Positions 44,690 through 58,100 of a DNA stretch of 64,000 nt are shown here, piece after piece. Positions within the stretch are counted from its first letter, which is position 1. Every line of letters starts with the position of its first letter. Source of the stretch: Oscheius sp. JU75 (taxonomy: Eukaryota; Nematoda; Chromadorea; Rhabditida; Rhabditidae); contig JASJZC010000006.1 of assembly GCA_037178855.1 (NCBI GenBank), positions 3,658,001-3,722,000 of the forward strand, read 5' to 3'. Position numbers and translations under genes: made by a program. The notes below the pieces were generated by a model. That model was not told where the DNA came from. It saw only the letters and a list, made by a program, of their open reading frames with translations, and ran no database searches.

Positions 44690-45157
44690 TTACCAACCCA
44701 ATAGTTGATCCAACGGGTTTACGCAACGTGGGAAAATCAGCTGCCATTGGCATCCAACTTAAATCTCCATGATTCCTTCTGAATTCGAAGCGAGAAATGG
44801 TTCAACGGCAACCTTCCAACGGGAAGGGTACGGAGATGAAACAACTTTTGTCTTGAGAAGTGAGTTCGATTATTTTTCCTTCTTCATGCTTCTACCCTAG
44901 ATAAAACAGGAGATCTCTTCGAATATGATTTTACGTGGAAGGAGGGAGCATCAGTGAGCGCTAAAATGGTTTACACAGACGGAGAAATGAATCTTGGACA
45001 GTTTATCCCAGGAACAGAGAGAGTAATCGTCAGGACGCGGAAAGATCTGTTTGTTACGTTGTATGGTGAAGCAGCAGTTTATTTTTCAATGAAGAAGATT
45101 GTCTACTATGCACTTTTATCAGGAAAGTACAGTAATTTTAGAGCTTATCATTTCTGA
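44690..45157 (+). pseudogene. CUB-like gene fragment, C-terminal end
   Basis: Two exon-like blocks, EFEARNGSTATFQREG (ending at a GTGAGT donor near 44859) and KTGDLFEYDFTWKEGASV to DLFVTLYGEAAVYFSM, match the last exons of the cluster (FxFxW, VTLYGxA). There are no upstream exons: a repeat junction precedes it. Confidence 0.55.
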
Positions 45158-45484
45158 ACGCAGCTGGAAAAGATGAGGGACACAGTACTGGTTCGGTTTC
45201 AGTCTACCCACGTGGTACCAATATTAGCTAAAAGAATCGGTATAGTGAGCTTGAGTAACTACCAGACCGATAGAGATTTACCATTAGAGTACGGTAGCTA
45301 CAGCTCTCCGAGGACATATATTGTCTAGCCCTGTCGGTAGTATACCAAACGGAGAGCACATAGTAGGTTCCACCTCTGGACAATTGTTGCTTCTAATTGC
45401 TGAAAGGAAAGTTACTAAAAGTTTTCCATAAGAAACTTCCTTATTGCTTGGCACCAAGAAGAAGTTCCCAGAAGCTGCCATTCG

Positions 45485-45940
45485 ATTCGAGATGGACACG
45501 AGTGCTGCCGTCTACGACCAGATCCTGGAGGCGGCCATTGCGACTCGGAACTACACGCGCAAGGTTCTCGACGAGCTTCCTCGTATGTCCCACTTTCCAT
45601 TCCTATCAACTCTTCCAATCCAGGCACAGTGCAAGAGAGACAGAAGCCAGAGGTGAAGAGTCTCTCTTCAAGTAGCTCCGAAGAAGTGATCGTCTCTCCG
45701 TCCCAGCAGAGCACCATCCCCGGCCGGATCGTCAGTTATCGTCCCTACCGCTCGCTTTCGAAGAAACACGTCGTCATTTTGCAAGAGATCGATCTGAAGA
45801 AGCCGATGTGCGACGAGAAGATGACTCGACTCAAGAAGAAGCTGCAGCAGCAGCCGGTCAGTCGCAAGCAGTCCGAGAGCTCCCTCATCGTCGACTATGT
45901 GCCCTCCGAGCCGAAGATCTTCTCGCATCTGCGCATCTAG
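45485..45940 (+). CDS. Small basic protein of unknown function, copy 2
   Basis: Inverted duplicate of the gene at 17977-18440. Start read at MDTSAAVYDQILEAA (45492); donor GTATGT after KVLDELP; second exon from about 45625 to the stop at 45940 (IFSHLRI). The upstream frame (TKKKFPEAAIRFE) is again open to a stop, so the true start is unresolved. AATAAA at 45970-45975. Relative to copy 1 it lacks KEEKY and one Gln but keeps every frame, and most third positions are unchanged, indicating a recent duplication. Function unknown. Confidence 0.6.
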   Translation: MRDGHECCRLRPDPGGGHCDSELHAQGSRRASSYVPLSIPINSSNPGTVQERQKPEVKSLSSSSSEEVIVSPSQQSTIPGRIVSYRPYRSLSKKHVVILQEIDLKKPMCDEKMTRLKKKLQQQPVSRKQSESSLIVDYVPSEPKIFSHLRI

Positions 45941-46157
45941 GGAAGACGCCAAAAGACATCCAATCATCTAATAAACTGTTTTGAAAGGTTGGTCTATTTC
46001 TTGTTCTTTTCTTTATAAACTGTCATTGTTTAGTCCTTAGGATTCCATTGAGCTCGACTATGAAGACAGTTAGTCTGTACTGTCCTTGTCTCTTCTCTAC
46101 CTCCCAAGACCATAAGTTCACCGCCTAACAACAAAACCCATGACTCATCTTGTTCTC

Positions 46158-46198
46158 CAGCATCAATTTGTCAGATTATTGGTTCAAACAAAATACGC
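46158..46198 (+). repeat. Direct repeat shared with 18637-18678
   Basis: Same-orientation copy of the 38-bp sequence at 18637-18678, just upstream of the CUB-like gene start at 46268. Confidence 0.5.
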
Positions 46199-46267
46199 TC
46201 GCCCCTATAATGAACCCATCCATCGATTTGTTCCGACTCTGACGGTGTTCCCGTTTTTTTGAGTACT

Positions 46268-48874
46268 ATGTTACTTCCAATTCTATTGCTCTCCTTCGTC
46301 CAATATGTTCTTTCTGTCATTACAAGTAAGTAAGGTTCAAAGCATTTCCCCAATTTTCAGTCTGCGAGACACAGTACATCGAGCTGGACAAAGGGTCGAT
46401 ATATGCTATCAGCCAGGTGAACTTTCCTGCCTCGTTGGTCTGTAGTTTTGAGGTAGAGATTCCTAATTTGTGTACAGTAGCCTGTTCAGTTCACATATCC
46501 AACAGACAGTCTTCTTCAAGTTAACATTATCATCGAGGAGTTTCGCAACGGTAGAATCAATCTCACTGATGCTTTCGGTGGTAGTGTGTAAGTTTTCGAT
46601 GTTTTCATGAAGAAACCAACAGCTTCTAGCGAAAGAACCGCACCCATACCTCCATCCTCTGAACTGACCCTCTACTTCCCGCCTCCCTTCTTCGTGTTCA
46701 CTCTCAATACTACTGGAGAGTCGACGTCCTATTCTACGATCTTTCAAACGGCTAGTTTTAAGGCTATCAAAAGTATGGTTCCTAGTGAGAATACAAACCT
46801 TAGTTTTAGGCCGTGCTTTCAATAAGACTGATACATTCAGCATCACACCGTCTTCAATGCCTCTTTTAATCGATGTCGGCACGATTCCCAATGGGAAGAC
46901 GTACCTGTTCAAGGGGACACCGAAGGTACACAAGTATCACCTAAAACGAATTGTCTTGGAGTACAGAGATTGTTTTCTAGCCACAAGAAAATTGTAGTTT
47001 CAAACGTGACCGGCTGCTACAAGCACTTTTCCAAAACCGGTGCTTTGCCACAGATTACCAGCCGTCTGTACATGACGGCTTCATCGTCCCTTAGTATTAG
47101 CCTTAACAGCAGGCGGCTTCGCCTTGTCTCTAATAGCCTAAGTCCCCAAGTTTCCCCCAAAGCTGACGTATCAACATATCTCTTGTCATGCCATGACTTG
47201 CCAGCTTTTTGCTCGTGATGACGGACGGACAGATTGACAGACGCCATTGCGCTTTAGTAGTTGACAGATTCGGGCTTCCGTTTTCAAAACAGCGGTGATC
47301 TCTTAACCGTATTGCTAAACTGTGGCTATCTAAACCTGAAAAAAGATTCATATTTATCATTTCAGCTGTCTGCCCTTGCCTTACGTCAAGATTCTACAAT
47401 AACAACGAAATCCATCATGGTCTACAACGGCAGTCAGAGTGATTCACTCTTTGGCACGTATGTTCTCCACCTCTAACAATTCTTACATCCTGTTCAGAAT
47501 GTACGGATTGTCTGGATGGCAAGAGTTCTCAAACTTTGGTCTCTACAATATCGCTTACAAGAGAGACACAGACGTGACAGATCTGCTCTTTATCATGGAC
47601 ACTTCTGGTCAGTCCTTCTTTGTAGACAAATCTGTTTCCAGACTTGAACACTTACCAGAGCCCACAAATCTTTCGATGCGATACAAGTATGATTGAAGCT
47701 CAGATTGTGGAGATGAACGCGACTGGAAAGAGAACTTTTGCCAACTTTTTGCAATATCAACAGGAGAAGAATGAGGACATTTGTCAGTACAGCATTTCCA
47801 AGTTCAATTTCTCGGTGGGTCTTTCCACTATCCAACTTCTAGATTCTGTAAGCCTGTCGGTATTCTCAAGTGGGAGGTTACAAGCTAGCTTTTGTCTAGC
47901 TAACAGAATCATAGACGAAATATAGGGGGACAGTGAAAGAAAAGGCAAAAGCGCTTACGTATCGACGATGATAGATACGGTTTGCCCAAAAATATGGGGT
48001 CACTATCGTAACACATTTGTTCCGTGAAGTGTCTCCCGTTCAAGCCAAAGTGAGGCAGTCCCTCAACCAAAAACTGACTGCTTACTCAACCTTTGTGTGC
48101 TAAACTGATCTCGTTACAAAAACAAATGGATCATGTTATCTACTTGTTATTTTTGAACAAACTATTTATAAGAGTTGATGCGCAACATGTAGAATTTAGA
48201 AAAACAAGAACGGTACAAACCTCGTCTTCAAAACTTCAAGCCTTTCAGGAGGACACCCTCTTCGAAATCTACGACGGGCTGCCCCAAAAGACAATGTCGA
48301 AGAAGAATTTCATCCGTTCTTACAGGTGAGCTCATCATATTTCCATACTCTCTTTCAGCGCCTCGGACATGGAAGAAGGACTAACCCTGCTGCTTACTGG
48401 CAGCAAAACTATTGTTCTTCTGAACGGAACCATAAGCTTTCTCTTTGTCCAAAACTCGTCTGTCTCCGATGACAATGCGAAAAATGTTTTTATCGTCAAC
48501 GAGAAGAACAAACTGGTCTGGTCTGTGCAAAGTAAGGAACAATAATTTTAGCCCACAATTTCTTAGACACTCAATTGAATACCCTCGAGTACAACTTCAC
48601 TTGCTTCGGAAACGGCTGTAGCAATGTTCAGCTGGAAGTCGCAACTGCTTCCTTATCGATAAATACCAAATTCCGAGAGAATCCGAAAACCTTCACAAGT
48701 GCCCGTGATATCGAAGTCACATTGTATGGAAAGGCAGTGATAGAATGCGTGGTCAGGACAGTAGACTGGGCTACTGTTCCAGCCAGTGACCATGTTGCCA
48801 CTCGGAGTCCGCCCTCTGATAATGGTATCAGTTGTGTTCAGTTCAGATTTTTCGATTGTATCTATCTTTGGTAA
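46268..48874 (+). CDS. CUB-like domain secreted protein with two enlarged introns
   Basis: Signal peptide MLLPILLLSFVQYVLS, then CETQYIELDKGSIYAI and a first CUB-like exon continuing PVQFTYPTDSLLQVNI. Later exons: LTLYFPPPFFVFTLN, GKTYLFKGTPK, SIMVYNGSQSDSLFG, YSISKFNFSV, EDTLFEIYDGLPQK, GLTLLLTGSKTIVLLNG and EVTLYGKAVIECVV, with a stop at 48874. Most introns are about 35 bp, but those at about 46926-47365 and 47816-48247 are over 400 bp and look like insertion sites. The first carries GACGGACGGACAG and CGCCATTGCGCTTTA, which resemble a sequence near 1920-1950. It is convergent with lin-2. Confidence 0.75.
46975..47262. repeat. Unclassified insertion in a CUB-like intron
   Basis: Fills most of an intron that is about 36 bp in paralogues. 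It ends GACGGACGGACAGATTG and CGCCATTGCGCTTTAGTAG. A similar end occurs at about 1920-1950. No coding capacity recognised. Confidence 0.4.
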
Positions 48875-49182
48875 TAAAAAGAGGCCAAGACGGTGCGGGT
48901 AAGAAATATCTGACTGCAAAGACTGTATGGGCAAGACTACGGGAGAGACGAAACAGGCGAGACGGTATAAGAAGTTTTCTCCCGAAATAACCAACCATTT
49001 GCATATTATAGAACTTTATCAGAAAATATAAGGCCACGTTTGATTGTCGGAGAGGGATTGATAGACTGAGAATACGGAAAGAGAGAAGGGTGGTGAGTGA
49101 CATGATGAGCACCATTTGGTGGCGGTTCGAACAAGGGGAATGTCACAGATGATCACAGAGAGGAGTAAACAAGGAAAAGAAC

Positions 49183-52100
49183 CTAGTAGACCCAGCTGAC
49201 GGGCAGCCATTGCGGACAGGCTGGCAGCTTTTCGACTATGCGCTCGAGCTGGGCGATCGTGTCGTCTGAATTTGCTCGACATTGTTTGGATAACTGATAC
49301 AAACTATACCGATATCATTGTTGACGATTATGTAGTCGAAGAGATGACCGAAGGCTTGCCGAAGAATTTCAGAGTCGCGGAGGAGACGTTCGAGAGAACC
49401 GTCCGGCTGAAATTTGTTCATAGAGAGATCCACAGGCTCTTACAAAGGTATTTGTTAGCTTCTTCCATACTGTGTCGATGGGGATTCGACCGAGACAGTA
49501 TAGATGAGACTGCGCTGTTTAGAAACCGCGATATGGGTAAGATTGACTGGCTACCCAGTCGAAATGTGACAGAATTTTTGCACAGGCTGGGGGAGGCTGG
49601 CTGTCGGGACAGTACAGGTGAAAGATTGTTTGTCTGCCGAGACGGTACCGGTCAGAATCAAAAAACAACATAAACTCACATCCTGAAGTCCCTGGAGATT
49701 CGGAGCCGCGATGAACACAACAAAGGGGGAGTACTCGGCCGTCCTCAACACTTTGAGAGCTTGCGGTTCCACGTCCAAGATGGCAATCTTCCCGCTTTTG
49801 TGGATGTTCCTAATGGTTTCCAGCTTCGTTCCGTACATGCCTAAACCCTTCTTTTGCTTTTGAACCCTGTCTCCCTACTCTCTTCATGAGTTCCGTACTC
49901 CAGGTACTCGTTGTTATGAATGTCCTGATTCATCTCGTCATTGCTGACAAAGTAGTAATGTTTGCCATCGATTTCGTCCTTTCGAGGTGGTCGAGTGGTG
50001 TGAGGGATCGGATAGGCGAATCTGGAGGGGTGGCGGTGGATCAGAGTGTTCTTGATATGTCGACGACCGACCCCATGAGCTCCGAGAAGGACAAGCGTCT
50101 TGCGACGGTACTGCGACAGTCTCATTACCTAAACCTGACTTTTTGAAAGTCGTTAAATCTTTTACCTCCTCGTAGGTGACAAGATCGAGCTGGTCAAAGA
50201 GCGCCGAGTGTTTCTGGAGGTACTTGGTCGTGTAGTACTTCTTCTTTCGGTTGAACCACATGCAGTGAGCTGAACCAAAACGTTTTTCGGAATTTAATAG
50301 GTCTCTTACAGTGATCCTTCGCCCTTTCCATAGCCAAACAAGCTGTCCGCCATTCCTGGAGCTCTGGAGAAGGTATCAGACCGGCTATAGCCCCTGTGGA
50401 TGTCTGTGCCGTATTCAACAAGCCACCGAGAGAAGGAAAAGTGGAAACGAATCGTGCTTGCCACCAATTGTGGTCGTCTTTCGATATCACTTGGAGCACG
50501 TCCCCGGTTTTGAAAGGAACTCCGGCCTGTGAACAGGGAATCAGATCGTCTTGACTCGGATCATAATCGAACTGGGCACGGACAAAGATCTCACAGGCTG
50601 GCGGAGCTGACCGATAGGAGGGTACTATTTTGAATGTCACCTGGGAAGTGATGTTGGGAAAAAAATGAAAAGATTGTACCTGTCCCCGGAGGTCTCTCAA
50701 CATCTGTTGGAGTGATTCCACGGATTTGTTGCAAACCGACATCCCGTTGATCTCTCGAATCTCGTCACCGACATGCAGTGTCGCCTGTCGATGGATCATC
50801 CCACCGTGCATTATCCTCGCCACGAAGCAGCGACCCTCTTCTGTCACCTGAGTTTTTGACATTAACTGAAATAAAGGAGATGGGTACCTTCAACGTGATA
50901 CCCATAGGCTCTTCAGTATCTTTTTGGAACTGGACGAGTCGGACTCGTGAGACGCTGTCGAGGAGCAGATCATCGTCGTCGTCTCCTAAATACTTGTATC
51001 AGTTATCAGAATCTCTAATCTTTGCTTTGTTTTTACAATTCAGTCAAAAAGTTCCCCACGAGATCCCTTCCCCGTTCCGCTCTCATATCAGGACATCACA
51101 ATCATGGCTCAGCGGGTGAAAAAAAGGAAGAGATATCTTTGGTTTTCATCTGGCTCTCATATTTGGGTACGTCCCCATAAAGCACAAATGACTCATCAAG
51201 ACCTCATGAACTTAGTGGCACTGGAATCATACTGGGCTCCACTGGATAGAACCAAGTCTGATCTTAGGTACCTGAATCTACACAGGATTGCACTTTCTCT
51301 CTCCTTGGAAACTTTTTCTCTCGTCTACGGACACCTGTTCCAAATCTCGCAAAATTTTCTCTGACGCTCTTAAACAACCCATTCTCCAATAACTTTGTCA
51401 TATAGTTTGATGACTGAAACATTTTCGTTAACTTCTTAGACAATCTGGCTGAGAGCAAGTTGACTCACCTCCAAGTGACTGATGAAGATAGTCGTCTGTC
51501 GAAGTACCAGCCTTGTGTGCTCCAAGGGGAAGGACTCCTCCATTCAAGTAGTTAAAAGGTACTTGTTCCACATTATTGCTTGTGGTCGGTGGTTGTCCAG
51601 GTGGCGTCGTACTCCTTGGCTCTTCTTGGTGTTCACAGACCTCCGAGACTATCACATCGTGTGCTTGAAGACATGACTGAAACTTTCTGTTTATATAAGC
51701 CTCATTAATCTGTCATTATGTGAGATCACAAAAACAAGATGGGTATGTCTCCGGATGGCAATAAATCTCTGCGCGGCCCACTCCGGAGACTCATTCGGCG
51801 CCCATAACCGATGAACGCTCCCGAATGGGCTTCCTTGTAAAGAGACGAAAACTCACAGTCATGTCATTGGCAAGTAGCAGTTGACGTAGTTCCAGTGCTT
51901 CTGTGGATGCTCCGAGGAGGGAGTCGATCGTCGCCACGACGTCTCGTCTTATGGAAGAAGACTCCTGTTCCGAGACAACTGGGCCACATTTCAATTGCGA
52001 GATCTTGTCATACAACTGAAAAGTCTCATTGTTTCGCATATAGTCATTGCAGCTAGTGCCACGTACTTTCGGTACCTCAGACTTGTTTGTTGTTGGACCC

Positions 52101-55100
52101 ACTAAGAACAGAACCTAACTTATCGATTCATGAAAATGTCGCGAGGAAGGAAATTGTAAAGACACTGACTGAGCAGCATTCAAGGCTTGTACAGTACGAC
52201 GAGCATGACAGGTTAAAGGACTGCTCGCTCAAATGAGTTCCTGCCACGAAAAAAGCTCGGTTCTTTTGTACTACACGGAACGCACATTTCTCTAGGCACT
52301 ATTTGCAACTACAAATCTAGAAGAAGTTTTTACCATTCAGGAAGTGTATGTAGCAATTAAGAGAACCTAGAGTTTGAAACAACAAGTAACTACAAGTACT
52401 TTTCTGGAGCTGTGGATAGTGCGTTCCATGTAGTACACAGGAACCAAAATTTCATATTGGCGCCGAAGGCTCCGAGCGGATCCCACAACGGACAAGCCTA
52501 AAGATCTAACGTTTCTCGATTCCAGTTGGACTTGCTGATGAATCGAGCTAGCTGTCAACAGGCCTTCTCACACAGTTTCTCTTCCCTCTACTCTCTTCCA
52601 CTCTCTCACGTTCTCTTTTACACCAAAATAGCTCAAAATATGGACCGAGATAGACCGAAACTCTTTGCGAGATTACACTTGCTCTTCCGGAGCAGAACAA
52701 TTGCCTACTTCCCCCTTCGATTTCGGAAGTTGATGGGATCAGAGAGCATCTTGGTTCCTATTCTATTGAACTCTCTGTCTCTCTGAAACGGTTCTTACAG
52801 TTCAAAAAAAACTGAAAATGGGAAGGGTCACATGGTCACTTCATGACTGTACACAGCTCCAATACAAATCTAAGTCTTGCTCTTACTCCCAACACTTTCT
52901 ATATTCTGTCCTTTAGGTGTAACTGCCTGACTCTGTGTCTTGTCTCTTTCTATCTCTGTGGCAGTTGTCGTGAGCTACAAGATGGATTGTTCCGTCATTG
53001 AGGCTCAGCGCGTTTTTCTTCTCGTTATTGTTTATCTGATTCCATGTGACATGGCTTAAACTTATGGTAACGAGGGTTCGATTGGAAGAGCATTGGAAGA
53101 AAAAGTATCGAGTGTACATTAGGGAATCATTAATCAGGGTAATGGCAAAGAAAAAAGGAGACCAGGAACTGTTCGAAAAACAAGAGGCGATAAACTGAGA
53201 TATTTTGCTTCGAAACATCTGGCCAAGATTTCTAGCCTACCACTGTCAAGATGTCGCGAATGATCCTCCTCGTCCTGACTTTCCTCAGCCATCTCTTGTA
53301 TCGTCTGACTCTTGTCATTCTGAGCGCAAGCACAGTGAGAATGTACTCCCTCTTCTGGACCGACACCGGCCAGTCGAGCTGCCTGTGCCGACTGTCCAGG
53401 ATTCTCATGACAGCAGAACCCTCGATCCGAGGCCGCTCCAATACAGAGCACACAGATGAAGAAGACGAGAAAACTGCCGATAAGGACTGCGAGGAGGCTG
53501 TTGTGGAAGAGCGTCGAGTCCATCGAACTAACGAAAAGTGGCACCTCAAAGGCGGCCACGCCCCTCCACCGGGCGGCGACAACCGCAAAGAGGGCACTGG
53601 TCTCTGGGGGATTTTTGGGAGGAGAACAGGTGAGAGAGAAGGTCAAAGAACATGAGGGAGAGCTCTATTAACAATTGGTTCACGAGCAGAGATTTCCGGA
53701 AGAGATTGGGCGCGATGGATGAGTGTGGAAGGTGGTGATGGGTCCTAGTTTTTCTAAAGCTTCAAACTTGGAAGTTTTTCTCGCGCTACAGCCGGACGCC
53801 TACAAAGCTGAGGTTCCAACTGTTTTAGTTTTTAGTGTAAGCCAAAAAGAAATGAAGAGAAAAGTGATCCAGTGGCTAGAATAGAGGGCAGACCAAAAAG
53901 TTTCGAGCCCTTGAACACGGAACGGAAACGGAGACAAAGGGTATTGCGTTCCAGGGCTCTCTTTCTAAACTCCGAAAATTGAGAGATCAAGAGAGGAAAC
54001 TTGAGCAGACCGTCCTCTGGAAAGAGCCGGGAACGCCCGTCTGTCATGTCTACTAATCCTCCAAGTAAATCTCCGCCAGATGAGAAAAAGAACGTCCATT
54101 TATTCCACTTTGGGAGGGAAGGAGAAAGACAGATAGTCAATGGTCCTCAAACTTGAATGCAAGGAAGTAAATTGAATTTAGACTGGACATACAGGAGACC
54201 AACTTGTAGCAAAAAGAAGTTCAATTGATAAATTGGGAACGTCCAGCTGGAAGTACATAAGCCAGCTGCTTTGAACCCTCTAGATCGAGTGAGAAAACGA
54301 GAGAGTTCGTCTGGTTTGTGGCACTTGACTAATGAGAGTCTTAGACTCCGCCAGCTCCGACTCGCTTCCCTGTTTCGAAGGCTCACGTAAACAAAAAAGA
54401 ACAACTAGCAGAAAATGGAAAAATGATGTTCTGACAAAAAGCTGAGAAATTTCTGAGAAACAACTTCGTGGAATCTGTACCGTCTGAACACTGAGTTCAA
54501 AACTTTCGACTTTACTTCGACAATACGAGAGCCAGCAAGTTAAAGACTCGCTGAAGCTTTTACTATAAAGGAACAGGAGTCTCATAAATCAAAAAGTGAT
54601 TTTAACAGGATGGAGAATAGCAGGTCAGAAAGTCAATAGAAGCTGCAAACTGCATTTTCCAAGCTCAAACTATGCACTGTTTTCAAAAAAAATCGGAAAC
54701 TCTGGCATTTTAGAAAACCAACAGTTTTTATTGTTAGAATTGGAAAGTCAGTGGTGGTGGAAAACAATGGGAATATGAACTTCCGTTCCAGGCGCCGAAA
54801 AGAACACCGATGAAAAGAGTGAAGCCCAGAGTAAACCACCTTCTGAATATCCCCCAATTAGCAGTCCCCATTCCAATTAAAAGTAGAGCTTGCTATTACA
54901 CTGTCTGAGTCTCTCTCTCCCCAGATCCGGCGCCTCATAGCTGTCAGCACAAGTCTCATTCATTCGCAACAACACGCTGTAAGACAGAGTCGAAACAATC
55001 TACTCGAGTCCTACCTTTAAAGAAGTTGGAAAATATAAGGAAAAGTATTAACCTGTTGCGGAACGGTGACCCTGGCGACCTGCGGCTGGAGCGCCATAGC

Positions 55101-58100
55101 GGCGACTACTAGGAGCAAAGCCGAATCGATGGTTTGGCCACGCCCCCCAAGGGAACTTTAACCAAATGAAATAGGAACACTTGACGGTATTCTGGCATTC
55201 TCTGGGTTCAGAGACATCTACAGTTAGAGTCTCTTGACCATGTACTTGGGGTGAAAAGGTGAGGCAAGCTGGACCGGAAGAGGCAGCGGAAATGCCGCAC
55301 AAAAACAACCTCAGCTGACTGCAGAAGGTCTGTCCTTCTTCTATTCGTTACTTTCGTGTACTGTCAAGGTTTTTGTCCTAGCTGTTACCTCTTATACGCT
55401 ACAGATTCTGTCAGGAAGAACTTCCTGATAGTCCGAATGTTCAATAGCTGATGGGTTCGAAATTTTCTCAAAAAAATCGTCTGACCTCTCATTCAGAAAT
55501 AAGCAGAGTTCGACTAAACCTTGCATCTTTGCTCGTCTGACTGTAGTTTCTGGATTCTTGTTTTTCGAGTGATCAACGAAGTTCAGGCGAGAATTGAGAG
55601 TCATGAAGACTACAGTCACTCTGTACTCTTCGAAAGATCGTCTCTGGTATAGGTATCCAACTCCTAACAACCTGCTTCCCACTAGTCTCTCTCTAATTGT
55701 AAATCCGAGCTTCAGACTCTATGAATAAGACTGGCGGAAGTCCAAATTACGCGGGAGCGAGGAGTACGCGTCCCTCCGGAAGAAGGTTGTTGCGTCAGCG
55801 TCGGCTATTCTCAGTTCTTAGAGAGAAGGACTACGTCTTTAGGACCAGGCAGTCTCCGATTGCCTATTGGTTATGGAAATCGAGCAGAGAGCCTATCAGT
55901 TTACTTTCATTCCCGTCATAGAGCGACTCTTTCCCTCGCTAACCTTGTTAGACTCGTCTCTTCCGTTCTTCTCACAGAAAAAAGACGTCAAATGAGATTT
56001 CCGGAGCAGAGAAAAGAGTAATTACCGGTGGCCTTTCGGAGAGAGAAGGGGGCTCCATGGCCGTGTGGTGCTCCCAGCAATCAGGCGCCACTTGTGCGCC
56101 AGCTGATTTCATTTTATGCGACGGGGAGAGCCTTCGAGCAACTCTCTCTCACTCCATCCTCTCGTATGCTAATTAGACACCCAGAATATTGGATTAAGCG
56201 GACGACTGGATTAAAGGGCCGACTTGACTCTTTCGAGGACTCATGAGGCTGGATGGGAGAGAGTGTGGACTGGGTAGACTGGGTCAATCTACTGCTTCAG
56301 GACGTTTATAGCTAGACAAGGAGCCGAACACTTTTGATTAGGACATCCCATACTGTGGTTTGTAGCACTTTCGCTCCTTCAAACACAAACCCTGTTCCTG
56401 AATCACTCTAACCTACAAAAGTCTTCGATCATCTGTCTGCCAAGGCACAACTTCGGTCTTGGTGTTATGTTGTCAGTAGGGGAAACACACAGTAAGTTAG
56501 AGAAAAGTCTAGGACCTATAGGGGAACGGATAGAACATTCAGTCAGACTCATACCACTCCCAGTGAAGTCTCTAGACGATCGAATAGCTCTCGACTGACT
56601 TTGCCGTTTAGAAATAATGACTCACATTCAGAAGTTTGACGAAGTCCGAATTCATAGCCGGATGAGGTTGAACAGAAGACGGATCGCATAGGACGGACAT
56701 TGAGTCGAGAGAGGACAGAATCTGCAAGCATACTCTCTCATCTGTGCTTGGAATCTTTAAGCAGTCAGACCGAAAAAGTTTACCGCCGGCGGAGGTGGTG
56801 GACTGTCGGTCCTTGTTTGTCTACACCACATTTTATATTAAAAGTAGTAGAAGTAGTGACCACGAGAGACGTAAATAGAGTCGACAGAACGAGAGAGACA
56901 ATGTTTGAGTCATGTAGAGGGCGGCACTTGACACTGTTGATCTCCATCAACATCATAGCCAGCACACTCTCTCTCTCTCCTTACTTATTACTTTTCCCAC
57001 TTTTCACCAAAAAAATTACCTTATGAGTTCCGACCAGATCATCAGAGACACGCTTATCTACAGCCTTTGTACAGCCATCTGGATGACAAGAGTCGCCTCC
57101 TAAAAATAGGTTCAGTTTCTGGCTATTGGATAGAACTCGAACAGCGAAATGAAAGAAAGTATACCTGGAGCATCACCGTTGAGATAGGTCGAGGGAGAGG
57201 AATGTAGTTTGTTCCATTTGTCGGTGGACACTGCGGCAAGGATCGAAGACTGAAAAGTGTGGTTGTGGTTAAGTCGGAGCTGGAGTTGTACAAAACGGTT
57301 TATGAATTTGCCAGCAGATCACCGCTGTGTCTTTGACTCACCATTCACACCGTCACCCCAGTTCGGTCCTCCCTCCTTAGGTAAACCCTTTCATAGTGAC
57401 TCAAGAAGTTGTTTTAGTTAGTTCTTTGGTTCGATGTGACAGTCAAGTCCATCTTTTGATCAGAAAGAGTATCTATTCGAGATTATAAGTTTTTTTGTAA
57501 TATGCAGTGACATCTTTAGAAACTTGGTCTAGAGGTCAGTCAAAAGTCTACATGATAAGTGTGAATATTCACATGATCGGTAGAGGTGCATGAGCAGGCT
57601 CATTATCAGGAGTCCTTGCCCTTTTGAACTTCTTTTGATTTAGTCAAACTGTCCTGAGAGCCATGGACAAAAGTGTATGTCTTGTCATTTTCTCTGTGCA
57701 GATTGTCATGGAGCTTTCGTTAGGCGTCAGTGTTTTAGTGCGTGTTTCACGGATAACAGTTACCTTTACAAGCTGGTCAGAAAGTTTGGATGTCTACTCA
57801 CGTCAATAGATCTACTCGAATACTTTCTATGCATTTCCAGAGCTGTCTAGAGATTCTTTCTGATCATTTCGACTGCCCCTTACTTTCAATTTCCTGTTCT
57901 GATTGTACTTTCTGATGTTCTCCACAGATTCTTGCATGTGTCGTCTCGGAGCAAAGTGTTCCCGGTCGCGGATCCATTCGTGGCTCAAGGCCTAAGAAAG
58001 ATTATATAAATCCAGTTCAAAAGCACCTCAGAAGCAGAAATTCTTCTATCCTGATCCACTGTTAGTAGTTTTCGAAGAAAATCCTTAGCTGATCCTGATA

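Noticed and set aside
53251-53655. 134-codon plus-strand frame opposite the lin-2 intron
   Set aside because: It is antisense to the more plausible transmembrane frame, lacks splice context and has no recognised motif.
54147-55682. Several 60-100 codon frames in lin-2 introns
   Set aside because: They do not match L27 or any MAGUK segment and have no consistent splice sites.
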